A stretch of DNA of 64,000 nucleotides, from assembly GCF_009909195.1 (NCBI RefSeq), contig NZ_JAAAMU010000003.1, forward strand, positions 310,001 through 374,000, written 5' to 3'. Position numbers and translations under genes: made by a program. The stretch's first letter is position 1, and each line of letters starts with the position of its first letter. This DNA comes from Paenibacillus sacheonensis (lineage in GTDB: Bacteria; Bacillota; Bacilli; Paenibacillales; Paenibacillaceae). The notes below the pieces were generated by a model. The model had not been told where the DNA came from, ran no database searches, and worked only from the letters and a program-made list of their open reading frames with translations. Of the stretch, positions 8,746-19,300 are shown one piece after another.

Positions 8746-9618
8746 ATGCGTATTACCGCACGACTTCGCAAACATCTTTGGGGCTATTTGTTTCTTGTGC
8801 CCGCGGCCGTTATTTTCGTGTTGTTCCTGTGGATGCCGATTATCAAAGGCTTCGTGTACAGCTTCTACCACATCGATTTCGTCAAAGGCAACACGTTCGC
8901 CGGCGTGGACAATTACAAGACGGTGCTCCGCGACCCGGACGTCCGGACGGCGGTCAAGAACACGCTGTACTATATGTTCCTGTGCCTCATCATGGGCTTC
9001 TGGGTACCGATCGTCTTCGCGATCGCCATCTCCGAACTGAAACGGTTCCAAGGGTTCGTCCGCGTGGCGGCCTACCTGCCGAACGTCATTCCCGTCGTGG
9101 TCCTGTACGGCCTGTGGCGCTGGCTCTACGATCCGGTCGGTCCGATCAACGCGACGATCACGAGCTTCGGCAAAGATCCGATCTCCTTCATGACGGATAC
9201 GAATTGGTCCATGATCTCGCTCGTCTTCATGGAGACGTGGCAGCAGTTCGGCTCGGCGATGCTGATCTACCTGGCGGCCGTGCTGAGCATCCCGCGCGAT
9301 CTGTACGAAGCGGCGGAGATCGACGGCGCCGGGGTATGGAAACGGATCCGTCACATCACCCTTCCGTTCATCCGCAATATCATCGTATTGCTGTTCGTGT
9401 TACAGCTCATCGCGACCTCGCAAGGCTATCAATCCCAGATGGCGATGCTCGACGGCGGCCCGAACCAGGCGACGCTGACGTATGCGCTGCTGATCGTCAA
9501 ATACGCGTTCACGAGACTCGACTACGGCGCGGCTTCCTCGCTCGGCGTGTTGATGTTCCTGGTGCTTGGCGGACTTGCGGTGCTGCAGCATAGACTTTCG
9601 AGCAGAGAGGTGAACTGA
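8746..9618 (+). CDS. carbohydrate ABC transporter permease (MalF/UgpA type)
   Basis: A 290-residue inner-membrane permease with about six hydrophobic segments. The EAA loop, which contacts the ATPase, is recognisable as LYEAAEIDGAGVWKRIRHIT (about residues 186-205). GAGGGGA lies six bases before the ATG. It is the first gene of the permease pair, only one base separating its stop from the next start, and it has its own activator-type promoter. No ATPase gene is present here. In this group a shared MsmX-type ATPase elsewhere usually serves many sugar importers. Confidence 0.93.
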   Translation: MRITARLRKHLWGYLFLVPAAVIFVLFLWMPIIKGFVYSFYHIDFVKGNTFAGVDNYKTVLRDPDVRTAVKNTLYYMFLCLIMGFWVPIVFAIAISELKRFQGFVRVAAYLPNVIPVVVLYGLWRWLYDPVGPINATITSFGKDPISFMTDTNWSMISLVFMETWQQFGSAMLIYLAAVLSIPRDLYEAAEIDGAGVWKRIRHITLPFIRNIIVLLFVLQLIATSQGYQSQMAMLDGGPNQATLTYALLIVKYAFTRLDYGAASSLGVLMFLVLGGLAVLQHRLSSREVN

Positions 9619-9619
9619 G

Positions 9620-10492
9620 ATGAAGAGCTTCGACCGCGGCATCCTATCCAGCTACGATCTGAAGAAGACGCCGAACCGGGTCGTCTACGGCATCATGCTG
9701 GCCGTCATTATCCTGATGGTCGCTTCGATGCTCTACCCGATTCTGGTGACGCTGTTCAATAGTTTGAAGTCCAACGTGGAAGTGAACTCCTTCCCGCCGC
9801 ATTTCCTGCCCGAGCATTGGACGTTCGATACGTTCAAGAAAGGCTGGAATTATATCGATCTGCCGCTGTTCTTCCGGAACACGCTCATCATCTTCGCGGG
9901 CAACATGGCCGTCACCGTCGTCGTGATCGGCTTGGCGGCGTTCAGCCTGTCGCGGCTTAACGTTCCGTACGGCCGGGCGATCAACTTCTTCTTCCTGGCC
10001 GCCTTGTTCATTCCGCCGACGACGTACATCGTGCCGAATTTCATCAATTTGAAGGAGCTCGGCATGCTCAACACGTTCCAAGCGTTCTGGCTGCCGGCGG
10101 GCGCCAACGCGTTCTTCCTGCTCCTGCTCAAGAACTTCTTCGACGGCATCAGCCACGAGCTGTTCGAGGCGGGACGCATCGACGGCGCCTCCGACGCGCG
10201 GCTCTTCGCGGGCATCGCGCTGCCGCTGTCGATCCCGATCTTCTCGACCTTGGCGATCTTCGTGTTCTCCACGGCGTGGAACGACTGGTTCTGGCCGTCG
10301 CTCGTCATGCATACCGACAAGACGCGCCCGCTCGCCACGGCGATCTACAACTACGTCATCAACGTGCGCAGGCTCGACACGAACGTCAAATTCGCGATGC
10401 TGACCATGGTCATGCTGCCGCCGATCATCGTGTTTCTGCTGTTCCAGCGGTTCATCGTCCGCGGGCTCCACATGGGCGGCGTGAAGGGATAA
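9620..10492 (+). CDS. carbohydrate ABC transporter permease (MalG type)
   Basis: A 290-residue partner permease with six predicted hydrophobic segments. The cytoplasmic loop LFEAGRIDGASDARLFAGIA corresponds to the EAA motif, and the C-terminus FQRFIVRGLHMGGVKG is the usual ending of this family. Its ATG starts one base after the stop of the first permease, with GAGAGGTG as ribosome binding site inside the end of that gene, so the two are translationally coupled. With the preceding permease it forms the membrane channel for the sugar delivered by the binding protein encoded next. Confidence 0.93.
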   Translation: MKSFDRGILSSYDLKKTPNRVVYGIMLAVIILMVASMLYPILVTLFNSLKSNVEVNSFPPHFLPEHWTFDTFKKGWNYIDLPLFFRNTLIIFAGNMAVTVVVIGLAAFSLSRLNVPYGRAINFFFLAALFIPPTTYIVPNFINLKELGMLNTFQAFWLPAGANAFFLLLLKNFFDGISHELFEAGRIDGASDARLFAGIALPLSIPIFSTLAIFVFSTAWNDWFWPSLVMHTDKTRPLATAIYNYVINVRRLDTNVKFAMLTMVMLPPIIVFLLFQRFIVRGLHMGGVKG

Positions 10493-10540
10493 GGCGCGAT
10501 TCTACGTCGGCAGGCGCGTTTCTACACCGTTTTGCGCATC

Positions 10541-10603
10541 GTAGACCTGCACACGATCGACATAGATACGCACATTCTGCTTTGCCTGCGCCTCCCTTAT
10601 GAT
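10541..10603 (+). promoter_or_regulatory. binding-protein promoter with AraC-type direct repeats
   Basis: The half-sites GTAGACCTGCACACGATCG (from 10541) and ATAGATACGCACATTCTGC (from 10562) are 21 bp apart, the spacing expected for the two DNA-binding subdomains or a dimer of AraC-type regulators. The -10 candidate TATGAT is at 10598-10603, 36 bases after the proximal half-site start. The geometry equals that of the permease promoter at 8590-8652, implying co-control but separate transcripts for binding protein and permeases. Confidence 0.65.
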
Positions 10604-10641
10604 GAGCGTGTAAGGCAATTTAAGCGAGAAGGGGAAATCAT

Positions 10642-12126
10642 ATGAAAAAGCTTCGCAGAGCTTCATTCGTACTGGCAAGCGCGGCCCTGCTGACGGGCAT
10701 GCTGTCCGCCTGCGGCACCAGCAACGACAATAGCAATAACGGGGGCAACGCGGGCAACGCCGGCACGACGAACGAAGGCACGAACGCGGCGGCCGACAAC
10801 GGCGGCAACGCGGCGACGAACGATGCGCCGGCGAACGACGCGTCCACGAAGAAGATCACGATCAGCATCTATTATCCGACGCCGGATCTGGTAGAGAAGC
10901 GGGCGCTCGAGGACGACAAAATCAAACGCTTCAACGAGAAATATCCGAACGTCGAGATCGTGAAGAGCGACTGGCAGTACAACCCGAACGAGATCGGGAT
11001 CAAGATGGGCGCGAACGAAGCGCCGACGCTGTTCAACACGTACGCGACGGAAGGCAAGTTCCTCGCGGAGCGCGGCTGGGCGGCCGATATCACGGACCTG
11101 TTCAACGCCTACGAGTTCAAGGATCAGATGAATCCGATCCTGCAGAACCAATTCATCATCGACGGCAAAGTGTACGGCATCGCGCAGCAGGGCTACGTGA
11201 CGGGCACGGTCGTCAACAAGAAGATGCTCGACGACAAAGGGGTGGCGGTTCCGTCGTACGACTGGACGTGGGACGACATGCTGAACACGGCCAAAGCGGT
11301 CGCCGATACGAAGAAAGGCATCTCCGGCATCGCGCCGATGGGCAAAGGCAACGAATCCGGCTGGAACTGGACGAATTTCCTGTTCGAAGCGGGCGGCGAG
11401 ATCCAAACGGTCGACGGCGGCAAAGTAACGGCGGCGTTCAACTCCGATGCCGGCGTGAAAGCGCTCGAGTTCTACCATAAGCTCGCTTGGGAAGCGAACG
11501 CGATTCCGAAGGACTTCGCGCTCGGCTGGGGCGACGCGGTCGGCGCATGGGCGCAGGGCCGAACGGCCATGGTCATCGCGGGTCCGGACGGTCCGGTCGA
11601 CCAAGGCTTGAACCAAGGCGGCATGAAGCCGGAAGACATCCTCGTCTATCCGATGCCGAAAGCGGACGCGAGCGGCAAGCACACGGGCGTGCTCGGCGGC
11701 GACTTCCTCGTCATCAATCCGAACGCGACGAAAGACGAGCAGGAAATGGCGTTCCGTTACGCGACGTTCGATTACTTCTCCGACAAAGGGCTGGAGTCCG
11801 TCGAAGCCAGCATCCAGCAGCGCAAGACGGACGGCAAATTCTTCGTGCCGCCGGTCATCCAATACTTCACGGACAGCTCCGACTACGGCCAGAAGGTGAA
11901 AGCCGTTTACGACAAATACGACAACGTGTACCAATACAGCCCGGAAATCATGAGTCTGCTCGACGGCAAGCCGGAAGCGCAATTCAATACGCAGGACTAC
12001 TATGCGGAGATGACGCTGAACGTGCAATCCGTGTTCTCCAAGAAAGACGTCGACATCAAGGCGTCGCTCGACAATTCCGCCAAGAAGATGCAAGAGAAGT
12101 TCTACGACAACATTAAAGTGCAATAA
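10642..12126 (+). CDS. sugar ABC transporter solute-binding lipoprotein
   Basis: A 494-residue extracellular binding protein anchored by lipid. The signal peptide ends in a lipobox (MLSACG, Cys about residue 24). A low-complexity Asn/Gly/Ala/Thr linker follows (about 25-70), then a family 1 solute-binding fold (ITISIYYPTPDLVEKRA onward, with the GPDGPVDQGL region). AGAAGGGGAAATC precedes the ATG. It lies downstream of the two permeases but has its own activator-type promoter, which would allow excess binding protein over permeases. The ligand is presumably an oligosaccharide related to the glycosidase-like gene that follows. Confidence 0.93.
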   Translation: MKKLRRASFVLASAALLTGMLSACGTSNDNSNNGGNAGNAGTTNEGTNAAADNGGNAATNDAPANDASTKKITISIYYPTPDLVEKRALEDDKIKRFNEKYPNVEIVKSDWQYNPNEIGIKMGANEAPTLFNTYATEGKFLAERGWAADITDLFNAYEFKDQMNPILQNQFIIDGKVYGIAQQGYVTGTVVNKKMLDDKGVAVPSYDWTWDDMLNTAKAVADTKKGISGIAPMGKGNESGWNWTNFLFEAGGEIQTVDGGKVTAAFNSDAGVKALEFYHKLAWEANAIPKDFALGWGDAVGAWAQGRTAMVIAGPDGPVDQGLNQGGMKPEDILVYPMPKADASGKHTGVLGGDFLVINPNATKDEQEMAFRYATFDYFSDKGLESVEASIQQRKTDGKFFVPPVIQYFTDSSDYGQKVKAVYDKYDNVYQYSPEIMSLLDGKPEAQFNTQDYYAEMTLNVQSVFSKKDVDIKASLDNSAKKMQEKFYDNIKVQ

Positions 12127-12129
12127 GCG

Positions 12130-14871
12130 ATGGCGAAACAGGGTCGTGGAAACACGAGAATGATGTTGTTCGCGGCGCTGATACTGGCGGCGCTGGCCGG
12201 GGCGTTCGCGTTGCGAAGCGCCCTGTTTCCGTCTCGGGCGGTTCATTTCGAAGCGGACGACGGGCTGCTGCGCATCGGCAACGACAAGTACGAGATCGCT
12301 TTCTCGGACGAGAACGGCGGCATCACCTACGTGCAAGACGAAGCTTCCGGCAAGCGATTGACGGCGGGCAACAGGCAGGGGGCGCTCTGGTGGGGGATTC
12401 TGCAGGACGAATCCTCCGTGAGCAGCGTGCGGAACGCGCCGTTCAGCTACAGCTGGAATGCGAAGCGCGCGGCGCTCGCGCTCCATTACGGCGGACAGCT
12501 GCAAGTGGACGTGACGGCCAGCTTCGACCGGACCAACCGCATCGTGCTTGAAGCGGCAGTTGTTAACGGCACGAAGGAAACGATTCAATCCTTCCGTTTC
12601 CCGTACGAGCTGAAGTTCGCCGCCGATGACGTCGTGGACGGCATGCTTCCCATGCTGCCGGGCGCGAAGCTGAAGCCGGCGTTCTTCACGGAAGGCAATG
12701 CGTACGCGGGTCAATATCCGGGCGTCATGTTCGCTTCGTATACGGCGCTGCGGACGAAGAACGGCAATCTGGCGCTCTACGATATCGGCGGCAAACCGAC
12801 TGCGACGACGCAGCTGGGCTTCAAGAATCAGACGGACGACGCCGGCAAGAGCGCGTTCGTCCATGACTACAGCATCTGGACCATGCCGGGCGGCAAGTGG
12901 CAAAGTCCGGCCGTCGTGCTGGAGGTTGGCGGCGACTATCCCGATTCCATCGGCTCTTACCGTACGCTGAACGGCATCGACGCGTACCGCTCGGTGGACG
13001 ACAAGCTGGACGCCGAGAAGGCGCATGCCGCGGGGCTCCCGCTCTACAAGCTGGATATCGCCGCGCTGGGCAGGGAAACGTGGACGTCGCTGGAATCGAC
13101 GATCGTCGATAAGCTGCCGTACAGCGGCATCGTCCACCTGGTTGGCTTTCAGACGGGCGGCCACGACGAGAATTACCCGGATTTCGTTCCGCCGGCCGAG
13201 CAATGGGGCAGCATGGACGATTTCAAAGCCTTCATCGAACATGCCAAGACCAAGGGCAGCCAGGTAGTGCCGTATACGAATTTCTCCTGGTGGGGCGTTC
13301 ATTCGCCAACGCTCGCGGGGCTTCCGGACGGCGTGGCGCTTGCCGATATCGTCGTGCAGCAGCAGAACGGCGAGATGCTGAAGGAGGATTACGGGGAGCA
13401 CAGCGGCTACGTCATGAATCTGAATCATCCGTTCGTGACGTCCCGCATCGCCAAGGAGCATGAACGGCTGCTGGAAGCGGGCGTGGACGGGATATTCGAG
13501 GATCAATGGGGCATTCGCAATGCGCCGTTCGCGGCCAATTCGGGAGCTCCGAATACCGATCCCTGGTCGGCTTATTTCGAAGGGGTGCGCAACTACTTCG
13601 ACTCGCTGAATACGCGGATGTATACGGAAGACGGCACGGATGTGCTGGCGGACGACAGCATCGGGTTCATGGGCACCAATTATCTATGGGATCTGCTCGG
13701 GTATCGGAAGAACACGGCGAGCTACACGGACTATTATCCGCTTGCCGGCATGCTGCTGCGCGACAAGGTGCTGCTTTATCAGCATGATTTGGCGGCGGAG
13801 ACGATGACGGATAACAAGGATATGCTTCGCTGGAATGTTGCGATGGGCTACAATCTGAGCGGAGACCTGTATACCGGCGTCAACAATCCGTGGATCGACG
13901 TCATCGGCGTCTTCCAGAAGTACGTGCTGGCGGATTATGCGGACGCGCGCGTCCGCAGCTACGATGCGATCGACGCCACGACGACGCGGACGGATTTCGG
14001 CACGCATACGGTCATCGCCAACTGGGATACGGAAAAGCCGTACAGCCTGGATGAGCAGACGACCTTGTCCGCCGGCGGGTTCGAGGCGTCGGCCGAATCC
14101 GGCACGGTCCGGGCCGGCAGCTATATCCGCTACAACGGCTTCGACCTCGATCCCGGCGAGCATCTGCTGGCGGAGGTCCGCGGCAAGCGGGACATTCGCA
14201 TCTACCAGCCGCTCGGCGCCGATACGACGCTGCGGGTGAAGACGATGGCGGGCTGGAAGCATGCGGCCGCCGCGGCTTACACGGCGGATGGATCGAAGAT
14301 CGCCGATATTCCCGTGGCGGAGCAGGGAGACTGGCTGCAGGCGGATTATATCGCGAGCATCCTCGGCAAGCGGACAGCCTATATTGCATTCGCATCCGCG
14401 GATCAAGCAAGCGCCGTGAAGGACGTACCGTTCAAGAAAACGAAGTCCTCCGTGAATGCGGCGCTGAAGCACGAGGCCGACTCCTCTACCGACGCGAACG
14501 CGGAGCTGACCGCGGACCTGGCCGTCGACGGCGATCCGTTCACGTATTGGGAAAGCCTCGGCAATCGATTTCCGCAAAGCATTACCGTGGATCTTGGCCG
14601 TTCGCAGAAAGTCGGACGGGTCGTGCTCAAGCTGCCGCCGATGGACGCTTGGGAGTCTCGCGACCAGTCGATCCTGATTGAAGGCAGCGACGACGGGGAA
14701 CAATTCAAGGCCATTATACCGAAGCAGACGTATACGTTCGATCCGGCGAAGGAGAACACGGTGGAGATTCGGCTGGGCGGGCTTTCATCGCGGTACGTGC
14801 GGCTGGTCATCGACGGCAACACGGCTTGGCCGGCTGCGCAGGTGTCGGAGTTGGAGGTTTACGGCGAATAG
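12130..14871 (+). CDS. membrane-anchored glycoside-hydrolase-like protein with C-terminal discoidin domain
   Basis: A 913-residue protein. An N-terminal signal anchor (about residues 10-30) is followed by a beta-rich domain and a TIM-barrel-like region with VPYTNFSWWGV and DGIFEDQWGIRN, whose acidic residues could be catalytic. The last 140 residues (from about 777) look like an F5/8 type C (CBM32-like) domain, with DGDPFTYWES, ITVDLGRSQKVGRVVLKLP and SRYVRLVID. The overall pattern resembles DUF6259-type proteins as I remember them. That assignment is tentative and no activity is established. The gene begins three bases after the binding-protein stop without a clear Shine-Dalgarno, so coupled translation or a start slightly downstream (ATG at 12160) are both possible. 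A terminator follows at 14908. Confidence 0.7.
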   Translation: MAKQGRGNTRMMLFAALILAALAGAFALRSALFPSRAVHFEADDGLLRIGNDKYEIAFSDENGGITYVQDEASGKRLTAGNRQGALWWGILQDESSVSSVRNAPFSYSWNAKRAALALHYGGQLQVDVTASFDRTNRIVLEAAVVNGTKETIQSFRFPYELKFAADDVVDGMLPMLPGAKLKPAFFTEGNAYAGQYPGVMFASYTALRTKNGNLALYDIGGKPTATTQLGFKNQTDDAGKSAFVHDYSIWTMPGGKWQSPAVVLEVGGDYPDSIGSYRTLNGIDAYRSVDDKLDAEKAHAAGLPLYKLDIAALGRETWTSLESTIVDKLPYSGIVHLVGFQTGGHDENYPDFVPPAEQWGSMDDFKAFIEHAKTKGSQVVPYTNFSWWGVHSPTLAGLPDGVALADIVVQQQNGEMLKEDYGEHSGYVMNLNHPFVTSRIAKEHERLLEAGVDGIFEDQWGIRNAPFAANSGAPNTDPWSAYFEGVRNYFDSLNTRMYTEDGTDVLADDSIGFMGTNYLWDLLGYRKNTASYTDYYPLAGMLLRDKVLLYQHDLAAETMTDNKDMLRWNVAMGYNLSGDLYTGVNNPWIDVIGVFQKYVLADYADARVRSYDAIDATTTRTDFGTHTVIANWDTEKPYSLDEQTTLSAGGFEASAESGTVRAGSYIRYNGFDLDPGEHLLAEVRGKRDIRIYQPLGADTTLRVKTMAGWKHAAAAAYTADGSKIADIPVAEQGDWLQADYIASILGKRTAYIAFASADQASAVKDVPFKKTKSSVNAALKHEADSSTDANAELTADLAVDGDPFTYWESLGNRFPQSITVDLGRSQKVGRVVLKLPPMDAWESRDQSILIEGSDDGEQFKAIIPKQTYTFDPAKENTVEIRLGGLSSRYVRLVIDGNTAWPAAQVSELEVYGE

Positions 14872-14907
14872 GGATTAAAAAGGACTTTAGAGGGATTTAG
14901 AATGATT

Positions 14908-14945
14908 AAAAAGAGGTTCCGATTCAATCGGAGCCTCTTTTTCGT
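14908..14945 (+). terminator. terminator of the binding-protein/glycosidase transcript
   Basis: AAAAAGAGG, TCCGATT / AATCGGA and CCTCTTTTT form a strong stem with one mismatch, directly followed by T residues, 36 bases past the stop of the glycosidase-like gene. Confidence 0.9.
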
Positions 14946-15138
14946 TTGCCCATATGCCGTATCGCATTCGTTATGCTGGAAAGGTGTGGTAACCTCAACA
15001 ATTTCTTCATCTATTTTTAATACGCAACTTACATTTCCTAACTATGATCGCTTAGATGTGAATCATTTGCTAGATAGAGAAAATGTTTCAGAGCAATAGA
15101 GAGAATACGCAACCGGGGATAGGAGAGAGGAGAGAAAG

Positions 15139-16317
15139 GTGAGATTTCGCGTACAAGCAGGCGTCGTGCTGGCTGCCTTATGGATGTTTTTCGCGATATT
15201 CGGAGGCACGGCCGAGGCGCATTTCAGCTCAACGGGATTTTCGGATATTACCGTCAAGGACAAGAGCCTGGAATATAATCTATTCCTGCTGGAGAAGGAG
15301 CTGCTCGAAGCGCTTCCGACCATCGATCAGGACGGAAATGGGCAAATCTCGGAAAGCGAGCTTGCTGGAGGAGACAAGGTACTTGACGCTTTAATTTATG
15401 ATCGCTTAATCGTAACCGGCAACAGCAATGTGGGTACAGGGATTATACTCGCGGCGAAACATACGGAGAAGGCTAAAATGCCGATGATCGAGCTCGACAT
15501 CAACTATGATTTTGCGGAGCCTGTCGACCGGTACATGGTTCAATATAACTTTTATGACGGTACGAACCCCGATCATCGAAGCTTTGCAACCATAAGAATG
15601 GGGCAGCAGTCGATCGTACAAATCATCAACAGCTCCAACAATATCCTACAGATGGAGGGCTATCACGGAGCTGCCGCCGGAGTGGATTCCCAAGCAGGCG
15701 ATAATTCCGAGCAGCAGGCCAGCCCTCTCGTAACCTCGTCCTCATGGACGAGCGTGCTGAAAGAGTATACGCAAATGGGAATGGAACATATCTGGTCGGG
15801 CGCCGACCATCTGCTGTTCCTCTGCGGCTTAATTCTTGCAGCTCGAACGAGCGGATGGAAAATGCTGAAACTAATCTCGGCTTTTACGGTGGGACACAGC
15901 ATTACGTTGGTATTATCGGCGCTCGACCTGGCGTCGTTGTCCCCGCTAATTGTTGAACCGCTTATTGCGCTCAGCATCGTATTCGTCGCATTCGAGAATA
16001 TGTTCCGCAAGAGGTTTCCGAAACTGGAGAGCAAGCAAATCGTGGTCACTGCCTTGTTCGGCATGATCCATGGATTCGGCTTCGCCGAAATCCTGCACGG
16101 GACGATGGCGGGCAATATTGCTCTGCCGCTCTTTTCGTTTAACCTAGGTGTCGAGATCGGGCAACTGGCGGTTCTCGTGATCGTAGTTCCGGTATTATGG
16201 CTGATCTTGAAGCTGTTTACAACCCAGAGCCGCCAGGTCTGGTGGACGTACGGGACTTCATCGCTCGTCGGAATCATGGGTCTCTATTGGCTGGTCGAGC
16301 GCGTTATAGCAATCTAG
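15139..16317 (+). CDS. HupE/UreJ-family membrane protein with extracellular EF-hand loop
   Basis: A 392-residue protein with a cleavable signal peptide (about 1-28, ending GTAEA). An extracellular N-terminal region follows, containing the canonical calcium-binding loop DQDGNGQISESE (about residues 63-74). The C-terminal half has six or so membrane segments with the HupE signature MGMEHIWSGADHLLFLCG and a second histidine region, MIHGFGFAEILHG. HupE/UreJ proteins are linked to nickel or cobalt uptake, but members with large extracellular domains are poorly understood. The start is GTG, preceded by an extended GGAGAGAGGAGAG. It ends 34 bases before the large S-layer gene, suggesting co-transcription. 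Base composition is clearly lower in GC than the flanking sugar genes. Confidence 0.82.
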   Translation: MRFRVQAGVVLAALWMFFAIFGGTAEAHFSSTGFSDITVKDKSLEYNLFLLEKELLEALPTIDQDGNGQISESELAGGDKVLDALIYDRLIVTGNSNVGTGIILAAKHTEKAKMPMIELDINYDFAEPVDRYMVQYNFYDGTNPDHRSFATIRMGQQSIVQIINSSNNILQMEGYHGAAAGVDSQAGDNSEQQASPLVTSSSWTSVLKEYTQMGMEHIWSGADHLLFLCGLILAARTSGWKMLKLISAFTVGHSITLVLSALDLASLSPLIVEPLIALSIVFVAFENMFRKRFPKLESKQIVVTALFGMIHGFGFAEILHGTMAGNIALPLFSFNLGVEIGQLAVLVIVVPVLWLILKLFTTQSRQVWWTYGTSSLVGIMGLYWLVERVIAI

Positions 16318-16351
16318 TAACCACTATACTTTTAAAGGATGTGTCTATTGA

Positions 16352-19300
16352 ATGTTCAGCAAGAGATACAAGAAATGGATCTCCAGCACCTTGTTAACGA
16401 CGATGCTGATGAGCTTGTTCTCATCCGTAACCGTGGCTGCAGCAGAAGAGAATACCGTGCCGGAACTATTCGTATCGGAAATTCATCCGGATGTGGAAGG
16501 AACGGACGATTATGAGTTTTTCGAAGTATATAACAATTCCAACAAGACGCTGAGCTTGAACGAATATTCCTTCATCTATCGTTATCCGACTTCCACGCCG
16601 GATGCGACCTTTACATTCGGCTCGAAATCGCTTGCTCCGGAGCAGGTCATGGTGTTCTGGTACAATCCGAAGGGCTTCGCGTTGACAGATTTCAATACCA
16701 AGTACGGCGTGAGCCTGACGGACAGCCAGGTCGTTCAGGTCGCCGGCTTCAGCGGCTTCTCGAACACCGCTGACCGCACGGTCGTCATCAAGAACGGCCA
16801 AGGCACGGAAATATCGAAATCCAGCTATGCGGCGGCCACGGACGTAGGAGCTGGCCTTGGCGACCACTACAAGCTGCCGGCAAGCGGCACGCAAACGGAT
16901 AAATTCGCCGTCAAGTCGCTTCCGACTCCTGGAGCGCTGGCAACTGAACAGATTCCATCCGTTCATTACCAATTCCCTGATCTGCCTGCCAGCGAACCGC
17001 CGGTCATTACGCATACGCCGGTCACGCAAGGCAGCAGCAGCGAAGACCTGGTCATCACCGCGACGATTACCGATGCGGACGATACGCCGACGGCTGCAGT
17101 TTATTACAAGAAGCCGTCAGACGCGGCATTCGCTTCCGTACCGATGACCGTTACGGAAGGAACGACTTTTTCTGCAATGATTCCGAAAGCGGCCCTCTCC
17201 GGAACGGAGCTGCAATACTATATTGAAGCTTCGGATGCCGTTAACCACGTGAAGTCTTTGACTTACACGGCAGCCATCGAGCAAAGCGGCTTGGATTTCT
17301 CGAAGGTTCCCGTTTTGCTCGTCACGGAACTTGTTCCGGATTCCGTGAACGTGAACGGCGTAAACTCCGATGCTTACGAGTTCGTGGAGCTGTATAATAA
17401 TACGACTCGCCCGATTGCGCTCAAGGATTACAAGCTGATCTACCGTTATACGGACGAGTCTTCGCCGGATGCGGCTTGGGAGCTTCCCGGCAGCGCGGTC
17501 ATCCCGCCGCTCGGCACGGTCGCATTCTGGATCAAGAACGGTGCCAACGATAAATTGGCGGCAGCGGATTTTAATGCCAACTACGGCACGAACCTTACGG
17601 AGAACACGAATTTATTCCAAATCGACGGCGGCGGAGGTATGGCCAACGGCGGCAAGCGCAAGGTTGTCGTCGCATCCAAGGCAGGCAAGGAAATCGCAGA
17701 AGCGTTCTATGAGAACGATGCCCAGACGATAGAGAATAAAGGCATATTTTATCAATATCCAACCGACGGCTCGAATCAAATGCACCTTTACAACGCAGGT
17801 GTCGATGCAGCTACGCCGGGCTCGGTGGAAACGGGGTTGGTTCCGGTGCAACCGGCTCCGGCCGTGAATAAATTACCGGTCATTCAACATACGCCGCCGG
17901 CGTCGGGCAGCATCGATCAAGATCTGGCCGTACAAGCCGACATTGTCGACGAGGACAGCGGAGATACGATTACGGCATCCTTGCATTACAAAGTAGGCGA
18001 TGCATCCGATTACACTTCCATGCCGATGGCGGCCGGAGCCGGCGACACGTTCTCCGCGTCCATTCCGAAGGAAGCGTTGACAGGTACGGAATTGCAATAT
18101 TACATCCAAGCCGATGACGGCACGGATACCGTGAAATCAACCGTTTATAACGTTACCATCGAGACGGGCAACGTGGACTTCTCGAAGCTCTCACCGTTGA
18201 TGGTGACGGAAATCGTGCCGGACTCCACGAACGTAGGCACGGCAGACGGCTATGAGTTCGTCGAGGTCTACAACAATACGGATCAAACCGTTAACTTCAA
18301 GAACTATAAGCTTCAATATCGTTACACCGATTCGGGACCTGATGCCGACGTCGTCTGGCCGACGGATTCCGAAGAGATCCTTATTCCTTCGAAGCAAACG
18401 ATGGTGTTTTGGGTCATCAACAGCCAGAACAAGCAAAAAACCGTCGCCGACTTCAATGCCGTTTATGGCACGAGCCTGATCGAAGGAACGAACATCGTCA
18501 AAATGTACAGTGACGGCATGGCGAACGGCGGCAAACGCGGCATCGTAATCACGACGAATACAAAGACGGACATCTCGGCCGTCTATTATGACAACGATGC
18601 GGAGACGGTTGCGAATAAAGGTATTTTCTATAAATACTCGCCAACCGGCAGCATCACGATGATTAAATACAGCGCGGGCGTAGACGCTGCGACTCCCGGT
18701 TCGGTATCGTCGGTTCAGGTACCGCTTATTACGGTCAAGCAGCCGCTCGATACGACTAATCCGACGTATAAGGATTTAACGAATACGCCAGAGATCGATA
18801 AAGCGAAAAACCTGCTGATCACGGCGGAAGCGCATGACGAGAATTTAGTGAAATCCGTTGCTTTGTTCTACAGGAGCAACCTCGATGCGCAATATACGAA
18901 GCGTTATCTGACGGAAAGCTTCGATGATACTTTATATCACTACACGATCTATTCGCCTGAACTGATCGGACGCGATTATATCGAATACTATTACGTCGTT
19001 TCCGATGGCAAGAATGAAGTAACGTCCGAAAAATACCGTACGACGATCAACGGTAACGCTGATCATTCGGATTTGCGTCTGAATGTGAAGGACGACGAGG
19101 TGCTTGCAGGCACGAAGGTGATTAAAGCGACTTCGGAGAATGCGCCAGCCTCGGAGCTTCATCTGACGATCGATCAGAACGAAGCGACGGACGGAAGCTA
19201 CGCAGCCGTGGAGCAGGATGCCTATTTCGCTTTCGAAGCGAACGGCGTCAACTACTACTTCAAGAACGGCGTAACGGCAGGCCAAGAGATCTTATCGATT

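Noticed and set aside
10663-13506. 947-codon minus-strand open frame opposite the binding protein and glycosidase-like genes
   Set aside because: High GC at third positions removes antisense stops. The translation is rich in Arg/Val/Asp/His without domains, while the plus strand has a lipobox, domains and ribosome binding sites.
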